Below, in pieces: positions 50,492 through 60,085 of a DNA stretch of 64,000 bases. Within the stretch, counting starts at the first letter, position 1. Each line of letters begins with the position of its first letter. The stretch comes from an uncultured SAR86 cluster bacterium (lineage in GTDB: Bacteria > Pseudomonadota > Gammaproteobacteria > Magnimaribacterales > AG-339-G14). A program made the translations under genes and the position numbers. The notes below the pieces were generated by a model. That model searched no databases and was not told the origin of the DNA. It saw nothing but the letters and a program-made list of their open reading frames with translations. The stretch covers positions 186,001-250,000 of the forward strand of contig CABZAV010000001.1 of the NCBI GenBank assembly GCA_902523885.1, read 5' to 3'.

Positions 50492-51346
50492 ATGAATATT
50501 AGTGCCAAGGATGTTAAAGACTTAAGAGAAAAAACAGGACTAGGGATGATGGAATGCAAAAAAGCGTTAGAAGAGGCTGGAGGAGATTCTGACCTAGCTA
50601 TTACAAACTTAAGAAAAAACAGCGCCTTGAAAGCAGAAAAGAAATCATCAAGAACTGCTGTTGAGGGAGTCATTCTGTCCGATACTAGCGATTCAAGCAA
50701 TTCTATCTTGATTGAAATTAATTGTGAGACTGATTTTGTAGCTAAAGATGCTAACTTCTCAGCTTTTGCAGAAGAGGTATTAGAAACATGTCTTAGCTCG
50801 CCTAATGCTAGCTTAGAAAAATTACTATCAGATTCTTTAGAAGAGAAAAGGCAAAATCTTGTTCAAAAAATTGGAGAAAATATCGTAATAAGGAGAAAAA
50901 TTAACGTTTCATCCCCCTTTGTATACTCCTATATACATGGAAATAAAAAAATTGGAGTTCTAGTGTCTCTCGAACAAGAAAATGAAGAGCTTGGAAAAGA
51001 TTTAGCCATGCATGTGGCAGCATCTAACCCGTTGGCTATTAGCCCAGAAGAAATATCAGAAGAAATAATTAATAAAGAAAAAGAAATAATCGAGGCTCAG
51101 GTTTCTGATGCCGATAAGCCTCTAGAAATTATCGAAAAAATGACTTCAGGAAGACTAAAAAAATTCTTATCAGAAGTTAGCTTAATCGATCAACCATTTG
51201 TAAAAGATCCTTCACTCAATGTAAGCCAACTCTTAAAAAATAATGATAATTCTGTTTTGTCATTTATAAGATACGAAGTAGGAGAGGGAATAGAAGTTGA
51301 GAAAAAAGATTTTGCTGAAGAAGTTCAGGCTCAGTTAGGAAATTAA
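50492..51346 (+). CDS. tsf: Elongation factor Ts
   Basis: 284 aa, against 283 in E. coli. Nucleotide exchange factor for EF-Tu (3920). The N-terminal DLREKTGLGMMECKKALEEA and the core EINCETDFVAKDANF are diagnostic. An AGAGGG ribosome-binding site precedes it. frr, not pyrH, follows after 9 nt. Confidence 0.98.
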   Translation: MNISAKDVKDLREKTGLGMMECKKALEEAGGDSDLAITNLRKNSALKAEKKSSRTAVEGVILSDTSDSSNSILIEINCETDFVAKDANFSAFAEEVLETCLSSPNASLEKLLSDSLEEKRQNLVQKIGENIVIRRKINVSSPFVYSYIHGNKKIGVLVSLEQENEELGKDLAMHVAASNPLAISPEEISEEIINKEKEIIEAQVSDADKPLEIIEKMTSGRLKKFLSEVSLIDQPFVKDPSLNVSQLLKNNDNSVLSFIRYEVGEGIEVEKKDFAEEVQAQLGN

Positions 51347-51355
51347 CTTAAAAAA

Positions 51356-51913
51356 ATGATTGTTGAAACAGAAGCTGAAACTAAGGAGGGTATGGCAAAA
51401 ACCATATCTGCATTAGAGGTCACATTTCAAAGGATCAGGACTGGCCGAGCAAATTCTTCTTTGTTGGATTCAATTGAAGTTGATTATTACGGGAATCCGA
51501 CTCCGCTGAAACAAGTTTGCAATATAGCTGTCGAGAATGCCAAAACCTTGTCTATATCTCCTTGGGAGAAAGATATGGTTATACCAATTGAAAAGGCAAT
51601 TCAATCTTCTGATATAGGAGTACAGCCTATAACCTCGGGTGAAGTAATTAGAGTAATACTGCCTGATTTAACAGAAGAAACTAGAAGAGACCTAATTAAA
51701 GTTGCAAAATCTGAAGCCGAAAATTCTAAAGTTTCTATCAGAAATCAAAGAAGAGACGCTAATGGCATATTAAAAGAATATTTAAATGAAAAAGAGATAT
51801 CAGAAGATGACTTAAAAAAAGGAGAGGAACTTATTCAGAGAGCAACTGATGAATTCATAAAAAAGGTTGACACTCTTTTAGAAGAAAAAGAAAAGGATCT
51901 CCTTGATTTCTAG
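51356..51913 (+). CDS. frr: Ribosome recycling factor
   Basis: 185 aa, exactly the E. coli length. With EF-G it splits post-termination ribosomes. It shows RIRTGRANSSLLDSIEVDYY, GNPTPLKQVCNI and LTEETRRDLIKVAK. The start at 51356 aligns with family N-termini although no ribosome-binding site is visible; a GGAGG further in is too close to its ATG. uppS begins 7 nt later. Confidence 0.98.
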   Translation: MIVETEAETKEGMAKTISALEVTFQRIRTGRANSSLLDSIEVDYYGNPTPLKQVCNIAVENAKTLSISPWEKDMVIPIEKAIQSSDIGVQPITSGEVIRVILPDLTEETRRDLIKVAKSEAENSKVSIRNQRRDANGILKEYLNEKEISEDDLKKGEELIQRATDEFIKKVDTLLEEKEKDLLDF

Positions 51914-51920
51914 ATAAGTC

Positions 51921-52634
51921 ATGAAAAAGCTTCCAAATCATGTAGCCATAATAATGGATGGAAACACGAGATGGGCAGAAAATAAGAACTTAGATAAAAA
52001 TGATGGCCACAAAGAAGGAGTAAAAAAAGCTCGGCTTGCAGTTGAATTTTTTCTAGAAAATAAAATAAAAAACTTAACTCTTTTCGCCTTTAGTACTGAA
52101 AATTGGGGAAGACAAAGAAAAGAGGTAAAGGCTCTCTTAAAACTTTTTCTGGAGGCCATAAACGAGCAGACTCCTGATTTAATTAAAAATAAAGTAAAAT
52201 TAAATTTCATTGGCGATATTTCTCGATTCGACAAAGTTCTCATTAATAAAATAAAAAGCTCACAAATAAAAACAAGCAAATATGATTCAAAGATGAGTTT
52301 GAATATTGCTATAAGCTATGGCGGAAGATGGGATATTGAACAAGCATTAAAGTCTATTGTAAAAGATTTTTCGAAAAGGAAAATAAAAATCAAAAATATA
52401 GACGAAAGTTTAATAACTGATTACTTGTCAACTTCATTGATTCCTGATCCAGACTTAATCATTAGGTCTGCTGGGGAACAAAGAATAAGTAATTTTTTTC
52501 TTTGGCAAGCAGCATACTCTGAAATTTATTTTTTAAAAAAATTATGGCCTGACTTTAATGAAGAGGATTTTGAAGAGGCCCTAGAAGAATACGCGTTAAG
52601 AAAAAGAAAATTTGGAGTCAAAACAGGAAATTAG
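51921..52634 (+). CDS. uppS: Undecaprenyl diphosphate synthase
   Basis: 237 aa. Cis-prenyltransferase making the lipid carrier for peptidoglycan. The catalytic loop IIMDGNTRWAE holds the essential Asp; the usual NGR is NTR here. Further motifs are LFAFSTENWGR, ISYGGRWDI, PDPDLIIRSAGEQRISNF and YSEIYF. It directly abuts cdsA. Confidence 0.97.
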   Translation: MKKLPNHVAIIMDGNTRWAENKNLDKNDGHKEGVKKARLAVEFFLENKIKNLTLFAFSTENWGRQRKEVKALLKLFLEAINEQTPDLIKNKVKLNFIGDISRFDKVLINKIKSSQIKTSKYDSKMSLNIAISYGGRWDIEQALKSIVKDFSKRKIKIKNIDESLITDYLSTSLIPDPDLIIRSAGEQRISNFFLWQAAYSEIYFLKKLWPDFNEEDFEEALEEYALRKRKFGVKTGN

Positions 52635-53273
52635 ATGTATACACGAGAAATTACTGCATCAATAATTTTAATATTTTTATTATCAATAATTTTCTTAGCT
52701 CCAGCTTTAATTTTTAAAACAACTATCTTCTTAATTTTTGGGTTAGCTCTATACGAATTATTTTTTCTTATAAAAAAACCTTACTGGGCTTCAATGGCAT
52801 TTCTTATTTTTCTTATTACTTTTCTTCTTTTTGCAAATATTTTTGAAGAAAATAGAATGTTATTTTTATTTGCAATAATGATTTCGGCTTTAAATGATTC
52901 AGGAGCTTACTACATTGGAAGAAAATATGGTTATAAAAAAATTTTTCCACTCACAAGTCCAAAGAAAACATTGGAAGGTATGATGGGCGGCATTCTCATT
53001 TCAAGTTCCACTTTATATTTAGTTGCATATTTTCAAATTATAAAATTTGATTTAAATTTTTCTTTCATCACTGGAAGCATTTTTTATCTTATTTTAATAG
53101 TGTGCTCATCAATGGCAGTGCTTGGTGATTTTATTGAAAGTAGAATAAAAAGAATTGCAAATGTAAAGGATTCAAGTTCACTTTTACCGGGTCACGGAGG
53201 AATCTTAGATAGAATTGATAGTCATATTTTTGTACTGCCATTATTTTTTATACTGCTAGGAGTCATCAATTGA
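52635..53273 (+). CDS. cdsA: Phosphatidate cytidylyltransferase, short form
   Basis: 212 aa, against 285 in E. coli. Makes CDP-diacylglycerol, the precursor of all phospholipids. About six hydrophobic segments. The signature is complete: ALNDSGAYYIGRKYG, TSPKKTLEGMMGG, and KDSSSLLPGHGGILDRIDS. The shortening is in the N-terminal membrane region. It overlaps dxr by 4 nt. Confidence 0.94.
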   Translation: MYTREITASIILIFLLSIIFLAPALIFKTTIFLIFGLALYELFFLIKKPYWASMAFLIFLITFLLFANIFEENRMLFLFAIMISALNDSGAYYIGRKYGYKKIFPLTSPKKTLEGMMGGILISSSTLYLVAYFQIIKFDLNFSFITGSIFYLILIVCSSMAVLGDFIESRIKRIANVKDSSSLLPGHGGILDRIDSHIFVLPLFFILLGVIN

Positions 53274-54400
53274 AAAAAGTGCTTATTCTAGGTTCTACTG
53301 GTTCTGTTGGTCAGTCGACTCTCGAGGTTATCAAAGCTAATAATAAAGATTTTTCGATATCTGGTTTAGTGGCCAAATCAAATAAAAAGTTGCTCTTAGA
53401 ACAAGCGAATAAATTCAATGTTAAGAAAATTTGTTTGATAAATAATGATTCGAAAAATGATATTTTTGTTTCCGAATCTGAAATAGAAGATTTAATCTTT
53501 AGCGATCAAGTAGACATAGTTGTTGCAGCTATATCAGGTATTGCTGGGCTTAAAACTATTTTGAGCTCCATAAAAGCTGGAAAAAGGATTTTAATCGCCA
53601 ACAAGGAGCCTTTGGTGGCTGCAGGTCAAATTTTAATGAAGGAAGCAAAAAAATCTAATTCAGAAATTATACCTATTGATTCTGAGCATTGTGCTATCCA
53701 TCAATGCCTTAAGAATATAGAAAGAGAGGATTTAAACAGAATAATAATTACTTGCTCCGGTGGACCATTTCTGAGAAAAAAAATTACGAATTTCAACAAA
53801 ATCACCGTAGAAGATGCACTCAATCATCCTGTGTGGAAGATGGGAACTAAAAATCTTATCGATTCAGCAAGTCTAATGAATAAAGCTTTAGAAATAATTG
53901 AAGCCAAGTGGCTATTTGATCTTAAAAGCGAGCAAATAGATGTAATAATTCATCCGCAAAGCATAATTCACTCAATGGTAGAAACTAAAGATAATTCTAT
54001 TCTTTCAGTAATGTCAGAACCTGATATGAAAATTTGTATTGCATATGGTCTTGGATTTCCGAGAAAAATAAAAAGTTTATCTAAACCGCTAAGTTTGATA
54101 GAAAATAATTTATTAGAATTTATAAATATAGATCAAATAGATTTTCCATCTATAAAATTTGCGAGAGATGCTTTAATTTCTGGAGGTCTTATGCCTACAG
54201 TATTGAATGCAGCAAATGAAATTGCTGTGAAGAAATTTATAAATAATGAAATTAAGTTTGATTTAATCTTTGATACTATTAAACATGTTATGGAAAAATT
54301 CGATAAAGAAAATTCTAAAATTGATCCCTCGTTGGAACAAATTCTAGAAGCAAACGAAAAAGCAAGATTATTTTCTTTGAATTATATTAAAAAAATCTGA
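53270..54400 (+). CDS. dxr: 1-deoxy-D-xylulose 5-phosphate reductoisomerase
   Basis: 376 aa. First committed step of the MEP isoprenoid pathway, which feeds UppS. The NADPH site GSTGSVGQSTLEVI is at the N-terminus. The metal and substrate site shows PIDSEHCAIHQCL, with the flexible loop HPVWKMGTKNLIDSASLMNK. The start is TTG, overlapping the cdsA stop. The Asn usual after SEH is Cys here. Confidence 0.96.
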   Translation: MKKVLILGSTGSVGQSTLEVIKANNKDFSISGLVAKSNKKLLLEQANKFNVKKICLINNDSKNDIFVSESEIEDLIFSDQVDIVVAAISGIAGLKTILSSIKAGKRILIANKEPLVAAGQILMKEAKKSNSEIIPIDSEHCAIHQCLKNIEREDLNRIIITCSGGPFLRKKITNFNKITVEDALNHPVWKMGTKNLIDSASLMNKALEIIEAKWLFDLKSEQIDVIIHPQSIIHSMVETKDNSILSVMSEPDMKICIAYGLGFPRKIKSLSKPLSLIENNLLEFINIDQIDFPSIKFARDALISGGLMPTVLNAANEIAVKKFINNEIKFDLIFDTIKHVMEKFDKENSKIDPSLEQILEANEKARLFSLNYIKKI

Positions 54401-55725
54401 TGAACTTTCTTATTTATATATTCGGCTTCTTAACTTTGATATTAATTATCACAGCAATTCACGAAGCAGGACATTATTCTATGGCACGGTTTTTTAAAGT
54501 AACCATTTTGGATTTTTCTATTGGTATGGGTAAATCTTTAAAATCTTGGAAAGATAAAGCTGATACCGAATTTCACTTAAGAATGCTTCCGATTGGTGGA
54601 TTCGTAAAAATGAAGGGAGAAGATGAAGGCAAAGATGCCGATGATTCTTTTTCTTCAAAAAAATACTACCAAAAGGTCTTAATCTTGTTAGCTGGACCTT
54701 TAGCAAATTTTTTCTTAGCAATTTTTTTGCTTACTGGATTGAATATCTACGGAAATACGTCTCTATCATCTTTAGTTGGCTATGTAGATGAAGAGAGCTC
54801 CTCTTTTAGAGCCGGCTTTAAAAAAGGTGATCTAATTATAAAAATAGATTCATTTGATGTTTCGACAAGATCTGACGCTCAAATGGCACTTTCTAGAAGA
54901 CTGGGGGAAACAGGAGATATAATTTTTCAAGTTAGGTCTTCTAATACAGAAAAGACTATAAAAATTCCAATAAAGAGTTGGCTTCAAGGAGAAGAGCCAT
55001 CAGATCTTTTAAGAAATCTAGGAATCAATGTGCCTATTAAGCCTATCATTGGCGAAATTTTGACTGATAGTCCAGCTAAAATCTCAGGCCTTAAAAAAAA
55101 TGATGAGATTCTTGAGATTAATAATCAAGCTGTCTCTTCATGGGCAGAAATTAAGAGTAAAATAAATAGTAATCTAGGCTTGCCATCCAATTTCAAAATT
55201 CTACGAGATCAAGAAATTATATTTTTATCAATACTGCCCGAATTTTCTGAGGAGAAAAATGAATGGTTAATTGGAATTTCTGCCTCAAATAAGATTTCAC
55301 CAGAGGCTTTAGTTTTTCAAAGAGAGGCTCCTTTATCTGCTTTTAATAAGGCCACTATTCAAACATTTAGTGTTGTGATGGATTCTTTTGAATTTCTTTA
55401 TAAGATGATCATCGGCTATGTTTCTCCTAAGAATCTTGGAGGCCCGGTAATGATAGGTCAGTTTGCCGGAGAATCCTTAATATACGGGGGATTTTATTCT
55501 TTTCTCTTATTAATAAGTTATGTGAGCATCGGCTTAGGCGTAATAAATTTAGTTCCAATCCCCATTTTAGATGGCGGTCAAATTCTAATTTTAACCATTG
55601 AAAGATTAAAAGGATCTCCTATATCTCCAACAGTTTTAGATTTTACTTACAGATTTGGAATATCAGCTGTTATTCTTCTGATGATTTTTGCTTTCATGAA
55701 TGATATTTCAAGAATAGGAGCTTAA
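54400..55725 (+). CDS. rseP: Site-2 intramembrane zinc protease RseP
   Basis: 441 aa, against 450 in E. coli. Cleaves anti-sigma factors and signal-peptide remnants within the inner membrane. The zinc motif HEAGH is at about residue 22, and the second metal site is PIPILDGGQ at about residue 387. Two PDZ domains lie between (around residues 125-200 and 215-290). It shares 1 nt with dxr and precedes bamA by 2 nt. Confidence 0.97.
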   Translation: MNFLIYIFGFLTLILIITAIHEAGHYSMARFFKVTILDFSIGMGKSLKSWKDKADTEFHLRMLPIGGFVKMKGEDEGKDADDSFSSKKYYQKVLILLAGPLANFFLAIFLLTGLNIYGNTSLSSLVGYVDEESSSFRAGFKKGDLIIKIDSFDVSTRSDAQMALSRRLGETGDIIFQVRSSNTEKTIKIPIKSWLQGEEPSDLLRNLGINVPIKPIIGEILTDSPAKISGLKKNDEILEINNQAVSSWAEIKSKINSNLGLPSNFKILRDQEIIFLSILPEFSEEKNEWLIGISASNKISPEALVFQREAPLSAFNKATIQTFSVVMDSFEFLYKMIIGYVSPKNLGGPVMIGQFAGESLIYGGFYSFLLLISYVSIGLGVINLVPIPILDGGQILILTIERLKGSPISPTVLDFTYRFGISAVILLMIFAFMNDISRIGA

Positions 55726-55727
55726 AA

Positions 55728-58070
55728 TTGCTACTAATTTTTCTTAAAAGGATTTTAATTTTTACAATTATTTTAAGTTCATCCTCTTTTTTTGCCTCGG
55801 AAGAAGCCTGGATTGTTGAAGATATTAGAATAAGTGGATTACAAAGAATTTCTGCGGGAAGTATTTTTTCCAATATTCCTGTAACTATTGGAGACAAAGT
55901 TGTCCTAGAAGATATTCAAAACATTTCAAAATCAATTTTTGCTACTGGCAATTTTGATGATATTCAGATTGGTAGAGATGGAAGTGCTCTTTTAATAAAC
56001 TTAAAGGAAAGGCCAACAATCGATGAAATTTCTATTGAGGGAAATGAAGCAATAAAATCAGAAAGTCTTTTAGATGGTCTTGAAAATTCAGGTATTTACA
56101 GAGGTACTTTGTTTAAAAGATCAGTTTTTGAAAATTTAAGTTCGGAACTTGAAAGACAATATATTTCGCAAGGAAGGTATGGAGCTAATGTAGAAGTTTC
56201 ATCAGAAGATTTAGAGCGTAACAGAGTTAAATTAAATATTGTTATTGATGAAGGATCTACTGCTTCAATAAGAAGAGTCAATATAGTAGGAAATGAAAAT
56301 TTTTCCGAAGAAGAGCTTTTAAGATTTTTTAAATTAAAGCCAAGAACATGGAGATCATTTTTTTCTAAAAGAGAGCCTTATTCCAAAGAGAATTTAAAAG
56401 GAGATTTAGAAAATTTAGAATCATTTTATAAAAACAGAGGATATCTGAAATTCAACGTGGATTCTTCAATTGTTTCTTTGTCGCAAGATAAAAAAAATAT
56501 ATTTATTACAATTAATATTTCAGAAAATAAAATCTTTTATACAAATGAAGTTTCATATGCAGGAGATCTTCCTGATGCGATTTCTCCTATTTTAATTTTG
56601 CAAAAGACACAATTTATCATCCCAAATGCTCCTTTTTCACAAGAGGCTCTTACTTTTGCAGAAGAAGAAATAACCTCGCTAATGAGTAATCAAGGATTTT
56701 CTTCAGCGGAAGTTGTTGCTTCTACAGAGGAGGCAGATAAAGAAGGGTTTGTCGATGTTACAGTTTTCATTGATCCTGGACAAAGGACTTACATAAGAAA
56801 AATAAATTTTTCCGGAAATAAAAGAACGCATGATGTTGTCCTGAGAAGAGAAATGAGACAGATGGAAGGTTCATGGGCTTCAGATGTTTTATTAGAGAAT
56901 TCTAAAAGAAGATTAGATAGGCTTGGATATTTTAAAGAAGTTGAATATGAAACAGTTCCTGTTTCAGGCGAAGCTGACAAGATAGATGTAAATTTTACCG
57001 TTGAGGAAGAATTTTCTGGTTCAATCGCTGGTAGTCTTGGTTACGGAGCATATGGATTTAGTTTAGGTGCTAACTATTCTGAATCAAATGCTTTTGGGAC
57101 AGGTAATAGAATTTCATTAGGTATAAATTCAAGCGATTATCAAACTAATTTACGATTTAATTTTTTTGATCCTTACTTTACTATTGATGGAATAGGTTTA
57201 GGATATGGTGCATATTATTCTTCGTCTGATTATTCAGAATTTAATGCATCAGCTTATAGCACAGATTCAATTGGACTATCGTCAAATCTTATTCTTCCAA
57301 TTGATGAAATTCAACAATTAGGTCTTTCAGTTGCTCTTGATCAAACGAAACTTAAAACAGACCTCTTTTCTTCTCAACAATTGCTTGATTATGTCAACTC
57401 AGAAGGAGATACCCAAGACTCTATAACGCTCGGAGCGAGCTGGACAAGGAATACTTTAAATAGAGGTTTATTCCCTTCTGCAGGAACATTGAATCAAGTA
57501 TCGGCTAATATTGCTGTGCCTCCAAGTGACGTAACTTATGGAAAACTTAGATACAATTTTAGATATTATAGACCTATCTTTTTTAATTTAATATTTTCAA
57601 CGAGGAATGAAATAGGAGCTTTGTTTGCTTATGGTGATACAGAGAACTCTCCTCCATATCAAAATTTTTACGCGGGAGGCTTAAAATCTGTAAGGGGTTT
57701 TAAACAAAATACTCTTGGACCAAGAGCTGTATATGGAAGTGGATATTATTTTTCTAACAGGCCCTCAGGCGGAGCTTATCTTGTTGAAGGTGGTTTAGAC
57801 TTCATTTTCAATTTAGGTTTTTTGGATGACACAAGATCGATAAGAAGCTCTCTATTTTTTGATTATGGTAATGTGTTCAGCGATGGATGTAAAAGTTACG
57901 AACTTCAATGTAGTGAATTTGATTTAAGCGAATTAAGATATTCAGTAGGCTTAGGCTTCACTTGGATAACTCAACTTGGGCCATTGTCTTTCTCTATCTC
58001 TTCAGCCTTGAACGATGATGAGTATGATGAGACAGAAGCATTTCAATTTGAAATAGGAAATCAGTTTTAA
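55728..58070 (+). CDS. bamA: Outer membrane assembly factor BamA
   Basis: 780 aa, against 810 in E. coli. The start is TTG at 55728, and a signal peptide of about 22 residues ends before SEEAWIVEDI. Five POTRA repeats follow (to about residue 400). The C-terminal 16-strand barrel includes the conserved VRGF-type turn SVRGFKQNTLGPR. The protein ends in phenylalanine (EIGNQF), as expected for a barrel signal. Partner BamE is at 44274. Confidence 0.97.
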   Translation: MLLIFLKRILIFTIILSSSSFFASEEAWIVEDIRISGLQRISAGSIFSNIPVTIGDKVVLEDIQNISKSIFATGNFDDIQIGRDGSALLINLKERPTIDEISIEGNEAIKSESLLDGLENSGIYRGTLFKRSVFENLSSELERQYISQGRYGANVEVSSEDLERNRVKLNIVIDEGSTASIRRVNIVGNENFSEEELLRFFKLKPRTWRSFFSKREPYSKENLKGDLENLESFYKNRGYLKFNVDSSIVSLSQDKKNIFITINISENKIFYTNEVSYAGDLPDAISPILILQKTQFIIPNAPFSQEALTFAEEEITSLMSNQGFSSAEVVASTEEADKEGFVDVTVFIDPGQRTYIRKINFSGNKRTHDVVLRREMRQMEGSWASDVLLENSKRRLDRLGYFKEVEYETVPVSGEADKIDVNFTVEEEFSGSIAGSLGYGAYGFSLGANYSESNAFGTGNRISLGINSSDYQTNLRFNFFDPYFTIDGIGLGYGAYYSSSDYSEFNASAYSTDSIGLSSNLILPIDEIQQLGLSVALDQTKLKTDLFSSQQLLDYVNSEGDTQDSITLGASWTRNTLNRGLFPSAGTLNQVSANIAVPPSDVTYGKLRYNFRYYRPIFFNLIFSTRNEIGALFAYGDTENSPPYQNFYAGGLKSVRGFKQNTLGPRAVYGSGYYFSNRPSGGAYLVEGGLDFIFNLGFLDDTRSIRSSLFFDYGNVFSDGCKSYELQCSEFDLSELRYSVGLGFTWITQLGPLSFSISSALNDDEYDETEAFQFEIGNQF

Positions 58071-58134
58071 TTTTCAAATCTTCTGTATAATTCAAACCAA
58101 GAATGACAACTCATTAGTAAAACGGAGAAGGTTT

Positions 58135-58665
58135 ATGAAAAAAATAGTTCTTTACATAATATTAATTGCATCATCAATTTTTTCTATCTCTTTAAATGCA
58201 ATAGAGGGCATCGCCGTAATAGATTATAGAACTGTATTTTTGGGGACAGATCTTGCAAGAGAAAGATTTGAAGAACTAAGAGTCTCAAGTGAATACAAGA
58301 CAATCAGTGACGAAGCTCAAAAAAAACAAGAAGAACTAATATCAGTATCTGAAGAACTTCAAAAAGAAAGTAAAACCTTGTCTGATGAAGAAAAAGCAAA
58401 CATGCAGAAAAAAGCTCAAACACTTTATCAAGATCTGCAATATGCAAATCAAAAAGCGCAGGCTTTGGAGGGGGAACTTCTTCAAAAATTAGAAGCCGAG
58501 CAAACTCCTAATGTACAAAAAGTTATTAATGAATTAGTGAAAGCAAAAAAAATAAGTCTATTATTTAATAGTGGTGCATTGCTTGCTTTTGACGTATCAA
58601 ATGAGGCAATTAATGTTACTCCTGAAGTTATTAACTTGCTTAATCAGGCAAATAAGGAAAAATAA
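58135..58665 (+). CDS. skp: Periplasmic chaperone Skp/OmpH
   Basis: 176 aa, against 161 in E. coli. Holds unfolded outer-membrane proteins. A signal peptide (about 22 residues) is followed by IAVIDYRTVFLGTD and a long charged coiled coil at about residues 50-125, then a C-terminal strand region. The 64 nt gap before it contains TATAAT (58095-58100) without a clear -35, so an internal promoter is possible. lpxD begins 8 nt later. Confidence 0.92.
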   Translation: MKKIVLYIILIASSIFSISLNAIEGIAVIDYRTVFLGTDLARERFEELRVSSEYKTISDEAQKKQEELISVSEELQKESKTLSDEEKANMQKKAQTLYQDLQYANQKAQALEGELLQKLEAEQTPNVQKVINELVKAKKISLLFNSGALLAFDVSNEAINVTPEVINLLNQANKEK

Positions 58666-58673
58666 ATTTAAGC

Positions 58674-59654
58674 TTGAGTGAAAAAAAAATTAATCTTAAG
58701 AAGATTGCTAATTATCTTGATGGAAAAATAATTGGTGAAGAGGATTGTGAAGTTGAAAACATTTTGCCTCTTGACCTTGCCAATAAGGAAGATATTTCCT
58801 TTTTTTATAATAAAAAATTTATTGATAAGTTAAAAACTACGAAAGCTAAAGTTGTAGTTTTGGAAGAAGAATACACAAGCTTCAATAATTCGATTTCTAT
58901 TGTAGTTAAAGACGCTCATATAGCTTACGCCAAACTAACTCAGTTATTTAAGAAAAATATAGAAAAGACTGGAGTGAGCTCTGACGCTTCAATTGAATCT
59001 AACAGTATTGATCCTAGCTCTTTTATTGGGCCGAAGGTGATAATAGAAGAGAAAGCTGAGATTGGAAAAAACGTTAAAATTCTAGGGGGAGTCTACATAG
59101 GCTCGAAAGTAAAAATAGAAGATAACACATTAATTTATTCTAACGTTTCAATCTATTCTGAAACCAAAATAGGGAAAAATTGTATTATTCACGCAAATTC
59201 TGTCTTGGGTTCAGACGGTTTAGGATTCGCGAATAAAGATGAAAAATGGGAAAAGATTGAGCACTTAGGTATTGTTAAAGTAGAAAATGAAGTAGAAATT
59301 GGATCGGGATGTACCATTGACAGGTCATCGACTGGAGAAACTATTCTAAAATCAGGAGTAAAGTTAGATAATCAAGTACACATAGCACATAATTGTGAGA
59401 TTGGAGAAAATACAATTATAGGGGCGAAAACAGCAATAGCAGGTACAACTAAGGTTGGAAAAAGATGTAAGATCGGAGGAGGTTGTGGAATCATTGATAA
59501 TATTAGCTTGTGTGATGACGTTACCGTTACTCCGATGTCTTTTGTCACAAAATCAATAACAAAAAAAGGAATATATTCTGGCGGTTCAATGTTAATGGAG
59601 CATAAAGATTGGCTAAAATATTCTGCTGAATTAAATAGAAAATTAAAAAAGTGA
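58674..59654 (+). CDS. lpxD: UDP-3-O-(3-hydroxyacyl)glucosamine N-acyltransferase
   Basis: 326 aa, against 341 in E. coli. Third step of lipid A synthesis. A short uridine-binding N-terminal domain is followed by left-handed hexapeptide repeats (for example IGKNVKILGGVYIGSKVKIE). The catalytic histidine lies in NQVHIAHNCEIGENT. The start is TTG. It overlaps fabZ by 4 nt. Confidence 0.97.
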   Translation: MSEKKINLKKIANYLDGKIIGEEDCEVENILPLDLANKEDISFFYNKKFIDKLKTTKAKVVVLEEEYTSFNNSISIVVKDAHIAYAKLTQLFKKNIEKTGVSSDASIESNSIDPSSFIGPKVIIEEKAEIGKNVKILGGVYIGSKVKIEDNTLIYSNVSIYSETKIGKNCIIHANSVLGSDGLGFANKDEKWEKIEHLGIVKVENEVEIGSGCTIDRSSTGETILKSGVKLDNQVHIAHNCEIGENTIIGAKTAIAGTTKVGKRCKIGGGCGIIDNISLCDDVTVTPMSFVTKSITKKGIYSGGSMLMEHKDWLKYSAELNRKLKK

Positions 59655-60085
59655 ATATAGAAGATATAAAAAAACTTTTACCTCATCGGTATCCAGCACT
59701 TTTGGTAGACAGGGTAGTAGAGATAGAGCTAAACAAATATATAAAAGCATATAAAAACATAACTACAAATGAGCCTCATTTTATTGGTCATTTTCCAGAC
59801 AAGGAGGTTTTTCCAGGAGTATTAATTTTAGAAGCAATGGCTCAAGCATCAGGCATTTTAGGTTTTGCAACAATGAATAAGACTCCAGAAGAAGGTTCTA
59901 TATATTATTTTGTTGGAGCAGATAATCTAAGATTCAAACGCCCAGTTGTTCCTGGAGATCGATTGATTCTCGAGTCAACAAAATTGTCTGATAAAAAAGG
60001 AATTTGGAAATTTGAATGCAAAGCATCTGTTGATGATGAATTTGTTTGTTCCGCAACAATTCTTTGTGCCGATAGACCAAAATAA
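59651..60085 (+). CDS. fabZ: 3-hydroxyacyl-ACP dehydratase
   Basis: 144 aa. The general dehydratase of fatty acid elongation. It starts with GTG. Substrate loop LLPHRYPALLVDRV; catalytic HFPDKEVFPGVLILEAMAQA with the His and Glu. Between lpxD and lpxA it helps balance 3-hydroxyacyl-ACP use between phospholipid and lipid A. It shares 1 nt with lpxA. Confidence 0.98.
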   Translation: MNIEDIKKLLPHRYPALLVDRVVEIELNKYIKAYKNITTNEPHFIGHFPDKEVFPGVLILEAMAQASGILGFATMNKTPEEGSIYYFVGADNLRFKRPVVPGDRLILESTKLSDKKGIWKFECKASVDDEFVCSATILCADRPK

